Source of the DNA: JBMDXB01 sp048594885
Lineage (GTDB): Bacteria; Acidobacteriota; Vicinamibacteria; Vicinamibacterales; 2-12-FULL-66-21
Direction: 5' to 3'
Assembly (NCBI GenBank): GCA_048594885.1
Contig: JBMDXB010000029.1
Location: forward strand, 69,426 to 133,425
DNA: 64,000 bases
The notes beneath the pieces are model-generated. The model saw only the letters and a program-made list of their open reading frames with translations. It ran no database searches and had not been told where the DNA came from. Below are positions 8,060 to 16,136 of this stretch, piece by piece (the first letter of the stretch is position 1; each line of letters opens with the position of its first letter). A program made the position numbers and the translations under genes.

Positions 8060-8434
8060 ATGGGCAGCAGACTCTACGTCGGAAACCTCCCTTATTCGGC
8101 GACGGAGGACCAGCTCACCGAACTGTTCAGCCGTGCCGGAAAGGTCGACAGCGTTCGCGTGATGCGCGACATGGCGACCGGACGCGCACGGGGCTTCGCG
8201 TTCGTTGAGATGGCAAGCGACGACGACGCGCAGAAGGCCATCACCGAGTTCCACGAGCACCAGATGGAAGGACGGGCGCTCGTCGTGAACGAGGCACGGC
8301 CGAAGCCGGAAGGCGGATTCGGCGGCGGCGGTGGTGGCGGTGGACGCGGGCGCGGCGGCTATCGCGGCGGTGGCGGCGGCGGACGCGACGACGGAGACTT
8401 CAGCGGCGGACGGAGAAAAGAACCGCGGTGGTAA
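8060..8434 (+). CDS. RRM RNA-binding protein with glycine-rich tail
   Basis: A 124-residue protein. An RNA-recognition motif spans residues ~1-80, with RNP2 LYVGNL near the start and RNP1 RGFAFVEM near residues 42-49. A C-terminal tail of about 35 residues is almost entirely Gly and Arg (RGG-like), ending in basic residues. This is the architecture of small cold-inducible bacterial RNA-binding proteins found in cyanobacteria and acidobacteria. The start at 8060 is preceded by AGGAG at 8044-8048. An earlier in-frame ATG at 8018 would add residues with no match to the family. The gene is followed by a strong terminator. Confidence 0.93.
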   Translation: MGSRLYVGNLPYSATEDQLTELFSRAGKVDSVRVMRDMATGRARGFAFVEMASDDDAQKAITEFHEHQMEGRALVVNEARPKPEGGFGGGGGGGGRGRGGYRGGGGGGRDDGDFSGGRRKEPRW

Positions 8435-8435
8435 G

Positions 8436-8546
8436 TGAATGCTGAATGCTGAACAAGCGAGGCCGGCTGCCGAAAAGGCAGCCGGCCTTTTTCGCATTGG
8501 GCATTCAGCATTCATTCAGCATTCGGCATTCAGCATTCAGCATTGA
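8436..8546. repeat. Heptamer array, word GAATGCT, inverted pair
   Basis: A short forward run of GAATGCT units starts 2 bases after the RRM stop codon. A longer run of the complement AGCATTC (with some AGCATTCGGCATTC variation) ends 1 base before the stop codon of the ABC ATPase pseudogene. The two runs face each other and can fold into one long hairpin with the intrinsic terminator in its loop. The same word recurs at 29711-29823 and 41827-41927. Confidence 0.9.
8461..8492 (+). terminator. Strong intrinsic terminator
   Basis: A perfect stem, GGCCGGCTGCC / GGCAGCCGGCC with loop GAAAA (11-bp arms), is followed by CTTTTT. It lies 27 bp after the RRM stop codon and in the centre of the heptamer hairpin. 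It should end RRM transcription. Confidence 0.9.
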
Positions 8547-8547
8547 C

Positions 8548-9288
8548 CTACTCGTCGACCACCCAGCCGTCCCGAAGATTGATGATTCGGCTGCCGTAAG
8601 CGGCGTTCACTTCCGAGTGCGTGACCTGCACGATCGTCGTCCCGGCCTCGTTCAGCGTCTTGAACAGCTCCATGATCTCCTTGCCCTGACTGGAGTGCAG
8701 GTTGCCCGTCGGTTCGTCCGCCAGGATCACTTTCGGTTTCTAGATGACGGCGCGCGCGACGGCGACGAGCTGCTGCTGTCCGCCTGAGAGCTGATTGGGA
8801 TACAGATCCTTCTTGCCGACGATCGAGAACTTGTCCAGGATGTCGCACACCATGCTCTCGCGCTCCGACTTCTTGATGTCGCGGTAGGAGAGCGGGATGT
8901 CGAGATTCTCGTAGACGGTGAGATGGTCCAGCAGGTGGTAGCTCTGAAAGACGAACCCGATGTACTGCTTGTGCAGCTTCGCGCGGTCCTTCGCGGCGAG
9001 CCGGTGGACGGGCTGATCGAGGAAGTAGTACTCGCCGGTCCACGCGCTGTCGTGCATGCCGACAATGTGCAGGAGCGTCGACTTTCCGGCACCCGACGGC
9101 CCCATGATGGAGATGAACTCTCCCTCCTTGACGTCCACATTGATGCGGCGCAGGACGTAGGTGCGGCTGGTGCCGTGGGCGTACGACTTCTCGATGTTTC
9201 GAAGCGTGATCAGGGCCGTCGGCGCGAGCGTGTCCACCGTGGTGTCGACTTGCGGTTCCGGCCGGGACGTGCGGGAGAAAAACGCCAT
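8548..9288 (-). pseudogene. LolD/MacB-type ABC ATPase interrupted by in-frame amber codon
   Basis: Read through, this is a 246-residue ATPase of the lipoprotein-export/MacB family. Walker A GPSGAGKST, Q-loop FVFQSYHLL and signature LSGGQQQ lie in the first 182 codons. Walker B VILADEPTGNL and the H-loop VTHS lie after a TAG at 8740-8742. The frame is unbroken on both sides, so one base change is enough to explain it. Splitting between signature and Walker B leaves neither half functional unless the stop is read through. The start at 9288 has a good AAAGGA site. There is no adjacent permease, consistent with a decaying orphan. A sequencing error is the alternative. Confidence 0.85.
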
Positions 9289-9432
9289 GGGGTCCTTTCA
9301 ACAGGGGTTCAGGCCGATTAGACGGAGGGCCTACGGTCCCGGTTGCGGCTGATTATACCGGCACCATTCTTGAAGCACAGAGCCTTTGACGTTGTGAAGC
9401 CGGCAGGCCACAATCGTCGTCATAACACCTGT

Positions 9433-10056
9433 ATGACTCTGCCCCTGGTGCTCGTCGCCGTGATCGCCGCTGGCCCGCTTCCGCAGGCCACGCCACAGAA
9501 GCCGCCGCCGGCGGAAACGGCCACGTCGGACCTGCCGGTCTCGCTCGAGCGCATCCAGAAGGCCCTGGCAGAGCAGCCGCTCATCAAGCCCGACGCCGTG
9601 CGGCCCGTCTTCCGCGTCGAGGTCATCGGGCAGAAGCCAACCATCGTCGATCTGCTGGGCCCGGAGTTCTGGAAGGGCTCGGCGCCCGGCATGCCCATCA
9701 CCCATCAGGAGCTCTTCGCGATGGTGACGCCGCCGGAGTTCCGCGGCACGGCCATGTACACGCAGACCGAAGCGATCACCATCATGGCCACGTCTGTCGC
9801 GCTCCAGTGGGCACTGCAGAAGGCCATTCAGAAGTACAAGGAAGCGAAGCGCGAGAGCGAGCGCGAGGCCGCGCGCCAGGAAGTCGAGGAAGCGCTCGCC
9901 GCCCTCGAACAAGCGCGCTCGGCCGCCGGCGTCCCCAACGGGTCGGGGCCGACCTTGGTCGGCCCGCGGGCGGCTGTGGGCGGAGCAAGCTCCGCCCCTA
10001 CAGGCTTTTCAACGCAACCATGGGATCGACGCGCGTGGCTCGGCGCGCGGGAATGA
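9433..10056 (+). CDS. Secreted protein of unknown function with repeat-derived C-terminus
   Basis: A 207-residue reading frame. Residues ~1-20 form a signal peptide (hydrophobic run ending near GPLPQA), then a Pro-rich linker. A soluble region and a charged helical region rich in Glu, Arg and Ala (about residues 130-170) follow. The last ~35 residues are translated from a REP-like hairpin pair and from the antisense of the convergent permease gene. The original stop has therefore probably been lost or displaced. I see no recognisable domain and no clear ribosome-binding site for the ATG at 9433; earlier in-frame starts give no signal peptide. Confidence 0.65.
   Translation: MTLPLVLVAVIAAGPLPQATPQKPPPAETATSDLPVSLERIQKALAEQPLIKPDAVRPVFRVEVIGQKPTIVDLLGPEFWKGSAPGMPITHQELFAMVTPPEFRGTAMYTQTEAITIMATSVALQWALQKAIQKYKEAKRESEREAARQEVEEALAALEQARSAAGVPNGSGPTLVGPRAAVGGASSAPTGFSTQPWDRRAWLGARE
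9946..9997. repeat. REP-like hairpin pair, copy 1
   Basis: Two perfect 20-bp hairpins: GGGCCGACC-TT-GGTCGGCCC (9946-9965) and GGGCGGAGC-AA-GCTCCGCCC (9978-9997). CCCTAC follows the second. Stem sequence varies but length, two-base loop and flanks are shared with the copy at 34238; the pair at 20563 is related. The flanking CTA provides the TAG stop of the convergent permease gene. Confidence 0.85.
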
Positions 10057-12397
10057 AGCACGCCGCGGCGGCGACCCCCAGCAGCACCAGCGCCGTCGCG
10101 ATCAGCGTCAGCGGATCGCGCGGGTGAACCCCGAACAGCAGCGCGGTCAGCCACCGTGCGAGCAGCAGCGATCCGGCGATGCCCAGCGCCACGCCGATAG
10201 CCGCCAGCTTGAGCCCGTCGCCGACGACCAAGCTGAAGACGTTCCCCGGCGTCGCTCCCAGCGCGACGCGCACGCCGATCTCCGGCGTGCGCTGCGCAAC
10301 GGCGTAGGCCATGACGCCGTAGGTGCCGACCGCCGCGAGCGCCAGCGCGAGCAGCGCGAACGCCGCGGCGAGCAACGCGAAGAACCGCTCCTGCTCGATG
10401 GAGTTGCCGACCATCTCGGACAGCGTCGTGATGCCGACGATCGGCACGTTGCGATCGACCGACGCGATCGCCTGCCGCAGCGCGCCTGACAGGCCCGAAG
10501 GGTCCGTCGCGGTCTTGAGCAGCACGTTCATGCCCGGCTCGGTGACCTGCCAGTACGGAACGAAGGTCTCGACGCGCGAGGTCTCGCGGGCGCCCCTGAC
10601 CTTGACGTCGCCGACGATGCCGACAATCGTGAACCACTGTCCGTCGGGTCTGAACCGCACGCGGCGGCCGATGGGATCCTCACCGGGGAAGTAGCGCGCG
10701 GCGAGTGTCTCGTTGACGACGACGGATGGCGCCCCCTCGCGCTCGGCGAACGTGCGGCCGCGCCGCAGCGTCATCCCCATGACGTCGAAGTAGCCGGCGC
10801 TCACCAGCCGATACCACGTGATGGGTGTTTCGGTACGCGACGGCAGCGGCCGTCCTTCGATCACGAAGCCCATGTCGCTGTCGCCGCTGAGCGGCAACAC
10901 CGACGCCAGCGCCGCCTTTTCGACGCCCGGCAGCGCCGACGCTCGTTCGAGCACCTGGCCGTAGAACGCCCGGTGCTCCGCGATGGTGTCGTACGGCACT
11001 TGCGGCGGATTGACGCCGCCGACGAGCACGTGGTCCGGATTGAAGCCGAGATCGGCGCGCTGGAGGCTGACGAACGTGCGCACGAGCAACCCGCCGCCGG
11101 TGAGCAGCACGAGCGCCAGCGCAACTTCAGCGACGATGAGCGCCCGGCGCAGTGCGAAGCCGCCGCCGCCAGCCGTTCCGCGCGCGCCTTCCTTCAGCGA
11201 GTCCGTCGCTCCGGCGCGCGATGTCTGCAGCGCGGGCGCGATGCCGCATATCAGCCCTGTCACCACCGTGACCAGCGCCGTGAACGTCAAGACACTGCGA
11301 TCCGGACGGATCTCGGTCACGCGCGGCGCGTTGTCCGGCGCGATCGCGACCAGCGCGTCGACCAGCCAGACGCCGAGGAGCGCGCCCGCGACGCCGCCGA
11401 CGGCGGCGAGCAGCAGGCTCTCCGTGAGGAGCTGCCGCATGACCCGCGCCCGCGCGGCGCCCAGCGCGAGGCGGATGCCGACCTCGCGACGGCGCGCCGA
11501 TCCGCGAGCCAGCAGCAGGTTCGCGATGTTGGCGCAGGCAATGAGCAGCACGAACGCGACGGCGCCGAGCAGTGCGAGCAGCCCGTCGCGGAAGTCGCCG
11601 ACGACCCGGCCGTGCAGCGCTTCGAGGTTGATGCCGACTTTCTCGTTGAATTCCGGATGGGCCGCCTCGAGCCGCTTCGCGAGTGTCGAGGCTGCGGCCT
11701 GCGCGCGGTCGAACGTCAGCCCGTCCCGCAGCCGCGCCACCGCTCGCTGCGTGATCGCGCCGCGATTCGGGTTGCCGAGGTCGATTGGCCGCGGCCGCCA
11801 GATCTCCGCGAGCGGCGCGACGATCGGCCGAAAGTCCCTGCCGACCACGCCGACGATCTCGTGCGGCACGCCGCTCAGATCGACGCGGCGGCCGAGGACG
11901 CCCGGGTCGCGGCCGAACCGCCGCTGCCACAGGCCTTCGCTGATGATGGCCACGCGCGGCGCGTTGACCAGGCCGTCCGGCTCGCCGAACGCGCGGCCGG
12001 CGATGGGCGCGACACCGAGCACGTCGAAGTACTCGTACGACACCTGCTCGCCGACGATCGCTTCGGGCTCCGCGCCGCCGAGCAGCGTCGGCCGCCAGCC
12101 GGACACGATGGCGACCTGTTCGAACAGCTCTTTCTCGGCGCGCCAGTCCACGTAGTTGCCCGGCGTCGCCCACTCATCGGCCGGACCGCCGCGCGCGCGG
12201 AAGTCCTGCCACACCATCACGAGCCGCTCCGGGTTCGCGTAGGGCAGCGGCCTGATCAGCAGCGCATTGACGACGGTGAAGATGGCGGTGTTGGCGCCGA
12301 TGCCGAGGGCCAGCGTCAGCACCGCGACGAGCGTGAAGCCCGGCGCGCGCCCGAGGAGGCGAACGGCGTAGCGGAGATCCTGGAGCATGGAACGCAT
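9998..12397 (-). CDS. ADOP-family permease (MacB/FtsX type), 799 residues
   Basis: A large inner-membrane protein of the acidobacterial duplicated orphan permease type. After a first membrane segment (LVAVLTLALGIGANTAIF) comes a MacB-type periplasmic domain. An FtsX domain follows (beginning near LLALLGAVAFVLLIACANIA), then a second periplasmic domain and a second FtsX domain near the C-terminus. No ATPase gene is next to it; the nearest is the broken one at 8548. Unlike the copies at 25177 and 44958 it has no PadR neighbour and lacks the soluble helical N-terminal extension. The start 12397 is one of two close ATGs (also 12388). Its TAG stop lies in the REP flank. The substrate is unknown. 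Confidence 0.88.
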   Translation of the reverse strand: MRSMLQDLRYAVRLLGRAPGFTLVAVLTLALGIGANTAIFTVVNALLIRPLPYANPERLVMVWQDFRARGGPADEWATPGNYVDWRAEKELFEQVAIVSGWRPTLLGGAEPEAIVGEQVSYEYFDVLGVAPIAGRAFGEPDGLVNAPRVAIISEGLWQRRFGRDPGVLGRRVDLSGVPHEIVGVVGRDFRPIVAPLAEIWRPRPIDLGNPNRGAITQRAVARLRDGLTFDRAQAAASTLAKRLEAAHPEFNEKVGINLEALHGRVVGDFRDGLLALLGAVAFVLLIACANIANLLLARGSARRREVGIRLALGAARARVMRQLLTESLLLAAVGGVAGALLGVWLVDALVAIAPDNAPRVTEIRPDRSVLTFTALVTVVTGLICGIAPALQTSRAGATDSLKEGARGTAGGGGFALRRALIVAEVALALVLLTGGGLLVRTFVSLQRADLGFNPDHVLVGGVNPPQVPYDTIAEHRAFYGQVLERASALPGVEKAALASVLPLSGDSDMGFVIEGRPLPSRTETPITWYRLVSAGYFDVMGMTLRRGRTFAEREGAPSVVVNETLAARYFPGEDPIGRRVRFRPDGQWFTIVGIVGDVKVRGARETSRVETFVPYWQVTEPGMNVLLKTATDPSGLSGALRQAIASVDRNVPIVGITTLSEMVGNSIEQERFFALLAAAFALLALALAAVGTYGVMAYAVAQRTPEIGVRVALGATPGNVFSLVVGDGLKLAAIGVALGIAGSLLLARWLTALLFGVHPRDPLTLIATALVLLGVAAAACFIPARRATRVDPMVALKSL

Positions 12398-12518
12398 CCG
12401 CGACCGCGCAGCGAAGCTCGTGCCGTGCCGCCGCGGTCTGCAAACCATTGACGCTGAACGATGGAGCAACTGAGAGGCGCGCCGCAGCGTCCGCTTCCGA
12501 ACACGATCATTCCGCCAA

Positions 12519-12549
12519 CGGACAGCGGACAGCGGCCAGCGGACAGCGG
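12519..12549. repeat. Heptamer array, word CGGACAG
   Basis: Four consecutive 7-bp units (CGGACAG, CGGACAG, CGGCCAG, CGGACAG) and a partial fifth lie in the 163-bp gap between the ADOP permease and cytochrome genes. Only one orientation is present. No gene or promoter is evident in the rest of the gap. Confidence 0.85.
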
Positions 12550-12560
12550 TCTGCGATCCC

Positions 12561-13601
12561 CTAGCTCGCTTTGTTTCGCTCTCCGCCGCCGTGCTTGAGA
12601 CCGCACTGCCTGCAGTCGGTCGGCGGCACTTCGTTGTCGACGTAGTGCTCGATCGGTTTGACGGTCTTCAGATACGCGAAGATCGCCTTCAGGTCTTCGT
12701 CGGTCATGTTCCTGTAATACGCCCACGGCATCAGATCGCTCAACTGCCGTTCGCGCACGCGCCCGGTGCGGATCACTTCGAGGAACAGCTCCTCGTTGTA
12801 GTAGGGAATGCCGTTGGTCGCGGGCGTCAGGTTCTTCGACGCGACCGTCGGACGCACGCCGGTCATCTGCACCAGCCCGCCGCCCGCCAATTTCAACTGC
12901 TCGAGATACTGTCCCTTGTCGTTCATCGGCGTGTGGCAGTCGCCGCATCCCGCCATGCGCGTCAGATACTCGCCGCGCTTCACCGGTGTCGAGACATCCG
13001 GCTCCGGTACCGGCTCTGTGACCGGCTGCGGCATGCTGTAGATGAGGCGATTCAGCGGAAAGGGCGTCGCCGGCTTCGGATGCGTTCTCGCGGTCGGCTT
13101 CAGTGTGCGGATGTAGACGACAACCGACGCGAGGTCCTCCTCCGACATCTGGCGGAAGTTCTGGTACGGCATCATCGGGAACAGCGCGCGGCCGTCGCTG
13201 CCGATCCCTTCGCGAATCGCCCGCGCCAGCGCATCGTCGGACCAGCCTCCGGCGCCGGCCTCGCGGTGCGAAGTGATGTTCGGCGAGTGCAGGAAGGGGA
13301 GCCCGTCAGTTTCGAGCGAGCGCCCGGCCCCTTCGGTACCCGGCTTGTACGTGATGCCCGCGCCCGCCACCGACGTGTCGAGATCGGAGTGGCAGTACAG
13401 GCACCCGGTCACGGTAGTGGCGAGATATTTACCGCGCTCGAGGCGCGCCGGCGTGGCTTCGAACGTCCGTGCGGTCAGCGGACGGGCCCTGGGGCCGATG
13501 ATCGGCCGCCATCCGACGGTCGCGCTGATGCCGGCGGCCAGCAGCGCGCCGATGACGAGCAGAGTGACACCAAGACCCTTCGCGAGCTTCTGTAATCGCA
13601 C
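12561..13601 (-). CDS. Membrane-anchored di-haem cytochrome c
   Basis: A 346-residue cytochrome. An N-terminal membrane anchor (about residues 8-28) precedes two class I cytochrome c modules. The first haem site is CLYCH and the second is CGDCH, each followed by a methionine-containing region suitable for the axial ligand (MMPYQN; LMPWAYY). A C-terminal CRQCG pair lacks the haem histidine. The GTG at 13601 is chosen for its excellent ribosome-binding site AGGAGG; the longer open frame is Arg-rich and part of a hairpin region. It probably transfers electrons in the periplasm, but no dehydrogenase partner is adjacent. Confidence 0.9.
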   Translation of the reverse strand: MRLQKLAKGLGVTLLVIGALLAAGISATVGWRPIIGPRARPLTARTFEATPARLERGKYLATTVTGCLYCHSDLDTSVAGAGITYKPGTEGAGRSLETDGLPFLHSPNITSHREAGAGGWSDDALARAIREGIGSDGRALFPMMPYQNFRQMSEEDLASVVVYIRTLKPTARTHPKPATPFPLNRLIYSMPQPVTEPVPEPDVSTPVKRGEYLTRMAGCGDCHTPMNDKGQYLEQLKLAGGGLVQMTGVRPTVASKNLTPATNGIPYYNEELFLEVIRTGRVRERQLSDLMPWAYYRNMTDEDLKAIFAYLKTVKPIEHYVDNEVPPTDCRQCGLKHGGGERNKAS

Positions 13602-13632
13602 GGACCCCTCCTCCGATGTTTGGCGCTCGGGG

Positions 13633-13745
13633 CCGCCGCTTCGCGGCGGTGCCCTCCGGCCCCTCGCTCGAGCGCGCTTCACGACGCTCGCGCTTCGACG
13701 CTCGCTCCGTTTCGCTCGCAGCTTCGTGTGGACGACAAGCGGGCC
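13633..13745. repeat. GC-rich hairpin cluster upstream of the LiaF-like operon
   Basis: The 278-bp gap between the divergent cytochrome and LiaF-like genes contains a perfect hairpin CCGCCGC-TTC-GCGGCGG (13633-13649). A run of CGCTCG/CGAGCG motifs follows to about 13745. The composition resembles the hairpin cluster at 42662-42710. No gene is evident here; the region must contain the promoters for both genes, but I cannot place them. Confidence 0.55.
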
Positions 13746-13879
13746 GCGCATTCTACCAGAACATTGCCCGAGCCTCGCGGAGGCCGCCGCCCTCCGTTTA
13801 CCGCTGCGGCGGAGTTGTTCGCCGGAAACCGCAAGAATTCAAGGCTTTGGGCACGTATCGTAGGACCGTGAGGACGGAC

Positions 13880-14263
13880 ATGGAACACGGCGACAGGAGC
13901 AGGCGGGAATCCGACGGCCGCGCAGAACGCGGATTGCTGTTCGGGCTGGCGTTGATGGTGGTCGGGACGGCGTTCCTGCTCGATCGTTTCGGCGTCGTCG
14001 ACGTGACGGGCGCCTACTGGCCGTTCATCCTGATCTTCCTCGGATGTGCGAGGCTGCTGTTTCCCTCGCGGTCGGGCTCGCGCCGGCCGGGTGTGCTCTT
14101 CATCGCGCTCGGCCTCTGGGGGCTGGCGAGCGAATTCCACCTGCTGGGTCTCGACTACGACACGTCGTGGCCGCTGCTGATCGTGATTTGGGGGTCGATG
14201 CTCGTGTGGCGCTCGCTGACCGGATCCCGTGCGTGCGATCGCCCGTGCGAGTCGGAGCGCTAA
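13880..14263 (+). CDS. LiaI/LiaF-like membrane protein (short)
   Basis: A 127-residue protein with a charged cytoplasmic N-terminus (residues 1-17) and four short hydrophobic segments in the pattern of the LiaI-LiaF transmembrane module. Repeated WP motifs (YWPFILIFLG, SWPLLIVIWG) occur. It lacks the C-terminal LiaF domain found in the next gene. The ATG is preceded by GTGAGG. It opens a four-gene cluster with a LiaF-like protein and a LytS/LytR-type pair, which points to sensing of envelope damage. Confidence 0.8.
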   Translation: MEHGDRSRRESDGRAERGLLFGLALMVVGTAFLLDRFGVVDVTGAYWPFILIFLGCARLLFPSRSGSRRPGVLFIALGLWGLASEFHLLGLDYDTSWPLLIVIWGSMLVWRSLTGSRACDRPCESER

Positions 14264-14265
14264 TC

Positions 14266-14955
14266 GTGGAAGAACAACACATCCACCGCTCGGTGCCACA
14301 GCTCGTGCTCGGGCTGCTGATCGTGACCGCCGGCGTGTTCCTCACGCTCGACACCGTCGGCATCCTCGATGCCGAGTACTATCTGCGCTTCTGGCCGGTC
14401 GGCCTGATCGCGATCGGTGTCGCGAAGATCCTGCAGTGCCGCGGGCGGCACTGCGGCATGTTCGGCGGATTCGTGCTGATGTTGATCGGCACCTGGCTCC
14501 TGCTCGATACGCTGCGGCTCGTGCGGGTCGATCTGTGGGAGGCGTGGCCGCTGCTGCTCGTGCTGCTCGGCCTGTCGATTGTCTGGCGCAGCGTCGCCGG
14601 GCGGCGTCCGGCAGCGCCGAACGACAGCAACGCCATCGTGTCGGCGGTCGCGATTCTCGGCGGCGTCAAGAGGGGGAACAACTCCGGCACGTTCCGCGGC
14701 GGCGATCTCACGGCGATCATGGGTGGCTGCGAAGTCGATCTGCGGCCGGCGAAGATCAACGGTGAGGCGATCATCGACGTGTTCGCGATGTGGGGCGGCA
14801 TCGAGATCAAAGTGCCGGAGGACTGGACCGTCGTCGGACGCGTGACGCCGCTGCTCGGCGGGTTCGAGGACAAGACGCGTCCGCCGCAAGGGAGCGAGCA
14901 CCGGCTCGTCGTGCGCGGTTTCGTGCTGATGGGCGGCGTCGAAGTGAAGAATTAG
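14266..14955 (+). CDS. LiaF-like protein (membrane module plus beta-helical C-domain)
   Basis: A 229-residue protein. Four membrane segments fill residues ~10-105 in the same WP-type module as the previous gene. A soluble C-terminal domain of short beta repeats (GGVKRGNNSGTF, MGGCEVDLRPA, WGGIEIKVP, LGGFEDKT) is typical of LiaF and DUF2154-like proteins. In Firmicutes LiaF restrains the LiaSR kinase pair. The GTG at 14266 lies 2 bases after the previous stop, with GGAG upstream. The kinase gene starts 5 bases after its end. I infer that it modulates that kinase. Confidence 0.85.
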   Translation: MEEQHIHRSVPQLVLGLLIVTAGVFLTLDTVGILDAEYYLRFWPVGLIAIGVAKILQCRGRHCGMFGGFVLMLIGTWLLLDTLRLVRVDLWEAWPLLLVLLGLSIVWRSVAGRRPAAPNDSNAIVSAVAILGGVKRGNNSGTFRGGDLTAIMGGCEVDLRPAKINGEAIIDVFAMWGGIEIKVPEDWTVVGRVTPLLGGFEDKTRPPQGSEHRLVVRGFVLMGGVEVKN

Positions 14956-14960
14956 CAGGC

Positions 14961-16133
14961 ATGCATCCGATCCTGGCCAGCAGCGGACGCGTGGCGCTGT
15001 ACCTCGTTTTCTGGGTGCTCGTCGGATTGCTGCTCGCGCCGCTGCTGGCGAGCCAGCCGTCGCTCACGCGTGGCGCGTCGCTGGGGCTGGCCGTGCCGCT
15101 GTCCGTGATATACGGCTCGGTCTGCCTGTCGGCGTGGTACGTGGCCCGAAGCATGCCGCTCGGCGGCCGCGGCGTCGTGCGGTTCGCGGCGACGGCGATG
15201 ACGGCGTCGATCGTGTCGGCCGCTGGCTGGCTCGTGATCGCGCGCGCGTGGTTCGCGCTGCTGCGATGGGCGGGCCTGATTCCCGCGGCCGTTCCGACGA
15301 CCGGCACCGGCGGCGTCCAGGCGTTGCTGTTTGGCTTCGGCGTGCTGCTGTATCTGTTGTCGCTCGCGGTGGGCTACCTGCTCGTGCTGTTCGAGCAGTC
15401 GCGCGAGGCGGAGCGGCGTGGCTACGAGGTGCAGGTGTTCGCGCGCGAGGCGGAGCTCCGATCGCTGCGTGCGCAAATCGACCCGCACTTTCTGTTCAAC
15501 AGCCTGCACTCGATCAGCGCGCTGACGACGCTCGATCCGCCGGCGGCGCGGCGGATGACCGTGCTGCTCGGGCAGTTCCTCCGCGAGAGCCTCGCCGTGG
15601 GCGCGCAGCCGCACATCACGCTCGGTCAGGAGCTGCGGCTGGCGGCGCAGTATCTCGAGATCGAGCAGGTCCGCTTCGGCGATCGGCTGAAGAGCGACGT
15701 CGATGCCGGCGGCGCGGACGCCGCGCTCGTGCCGCCGCTGCTGCTGCAGCCGGTGGTCGAGAATGCCGTCACGCACGGCATCGCGCATACGGTGAGCGGC
15801 GGCACGCTGCGAATTGCCGCGTCCGCGACGACGTCACTGTTGCGCATCGTGGTGGAGAATCCGTGCGATCCCGACCGTCCGCGTCGTACGGGTACGGGGG
15901 TCGGTCTTGCCAATGTGCACGCCCGGCTGCGCGCGCTGCACGAGTCGAATGCATGGCTGACGACGACGGAGCAGGACGGCGTGTGGCGGACGGAGATCGT
16001 GTTGCCGTTCGTCCGAAAGTCCGAGAGGTCGGAGAGGTCCGAGTCGTCCGAGTTGTCCGAGAGGTCCGAGAGGGCCGAGTCGTTCGAGTCGTTCCAGTTG
16101 TCCGAGAAGGGCGACGTCCCAGGTCGGAGCTGA
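14961..16133 (+). CDS. LytS-type sensor histidine kinase
   Basis: A 390-residue kinase. Roughly residues 1-145 hold about five hydrophobic membrane segments. A short coiled linker leads to the His_kinase domain, whose phospho-acceptor is in DPHFLFNSLHSI (near residue 175). An HATPase domain follows with PLLLQPVVENAVTHG and GTGVGLANVHARL. The final ~35 residues are a Ser/Glu-rich tail encoded by a 9-bp tandem repeat, with no counterpart in the family. The regulator gene begins 3 bases later. Confidence 0.93.
   Translation: MHPILASSGRVALYLVFWVLVGLLLAPLLASQPSLTRGASLGLAVPLSVIYGSVCLSAWYVARSMPLGGRGVVRFAATAMTASIVSAAGWLVIARAWFALLRWAGLIPAAVPTTGTGGVQALLFGFGVLLYLLSLAVGYLLVLFEQSREAERRGYEVQVFAREAELRSLRAQIDPHFLFNSLHSISALTTLDPPAARRMTVLLGQFLRESLAVGAQPHITLGQELRLAAQYLEIEQVRFGDRLKSDVDAGGADAALVPPLLLQPVVENAVTHGIAHTVSGGTLRIAASATTSLLRIVVENPCDPDRPRRTGTGVGLANVHARLRALHESNAWLTTTEQDGVWRTEIVLPFVRKSERSERSESSELSERSERAESFESFQLSEKGDVPGRS
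16012..16110 (+). repeat. 9-bp tandem repeat inside the kinase gene
   Basis: About eleven degenerate units of TCCGAGAGG occur in frame and encode a Ser-Glu-Arg/Ser-rich tail. Because 9 is a multiple of 3 the frame is kept. The element differs from the heptamer arrays in period. Confidence 0.85.
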
Positions 16134-16136
16134 GTC

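Noticed and set aside
8461..8492. REP-like hairpin rather than terminator
   Set aside because: The stem is followed directly by CTTTTT at a gene end, and the sequence is unrelated to the REP-like pairs.
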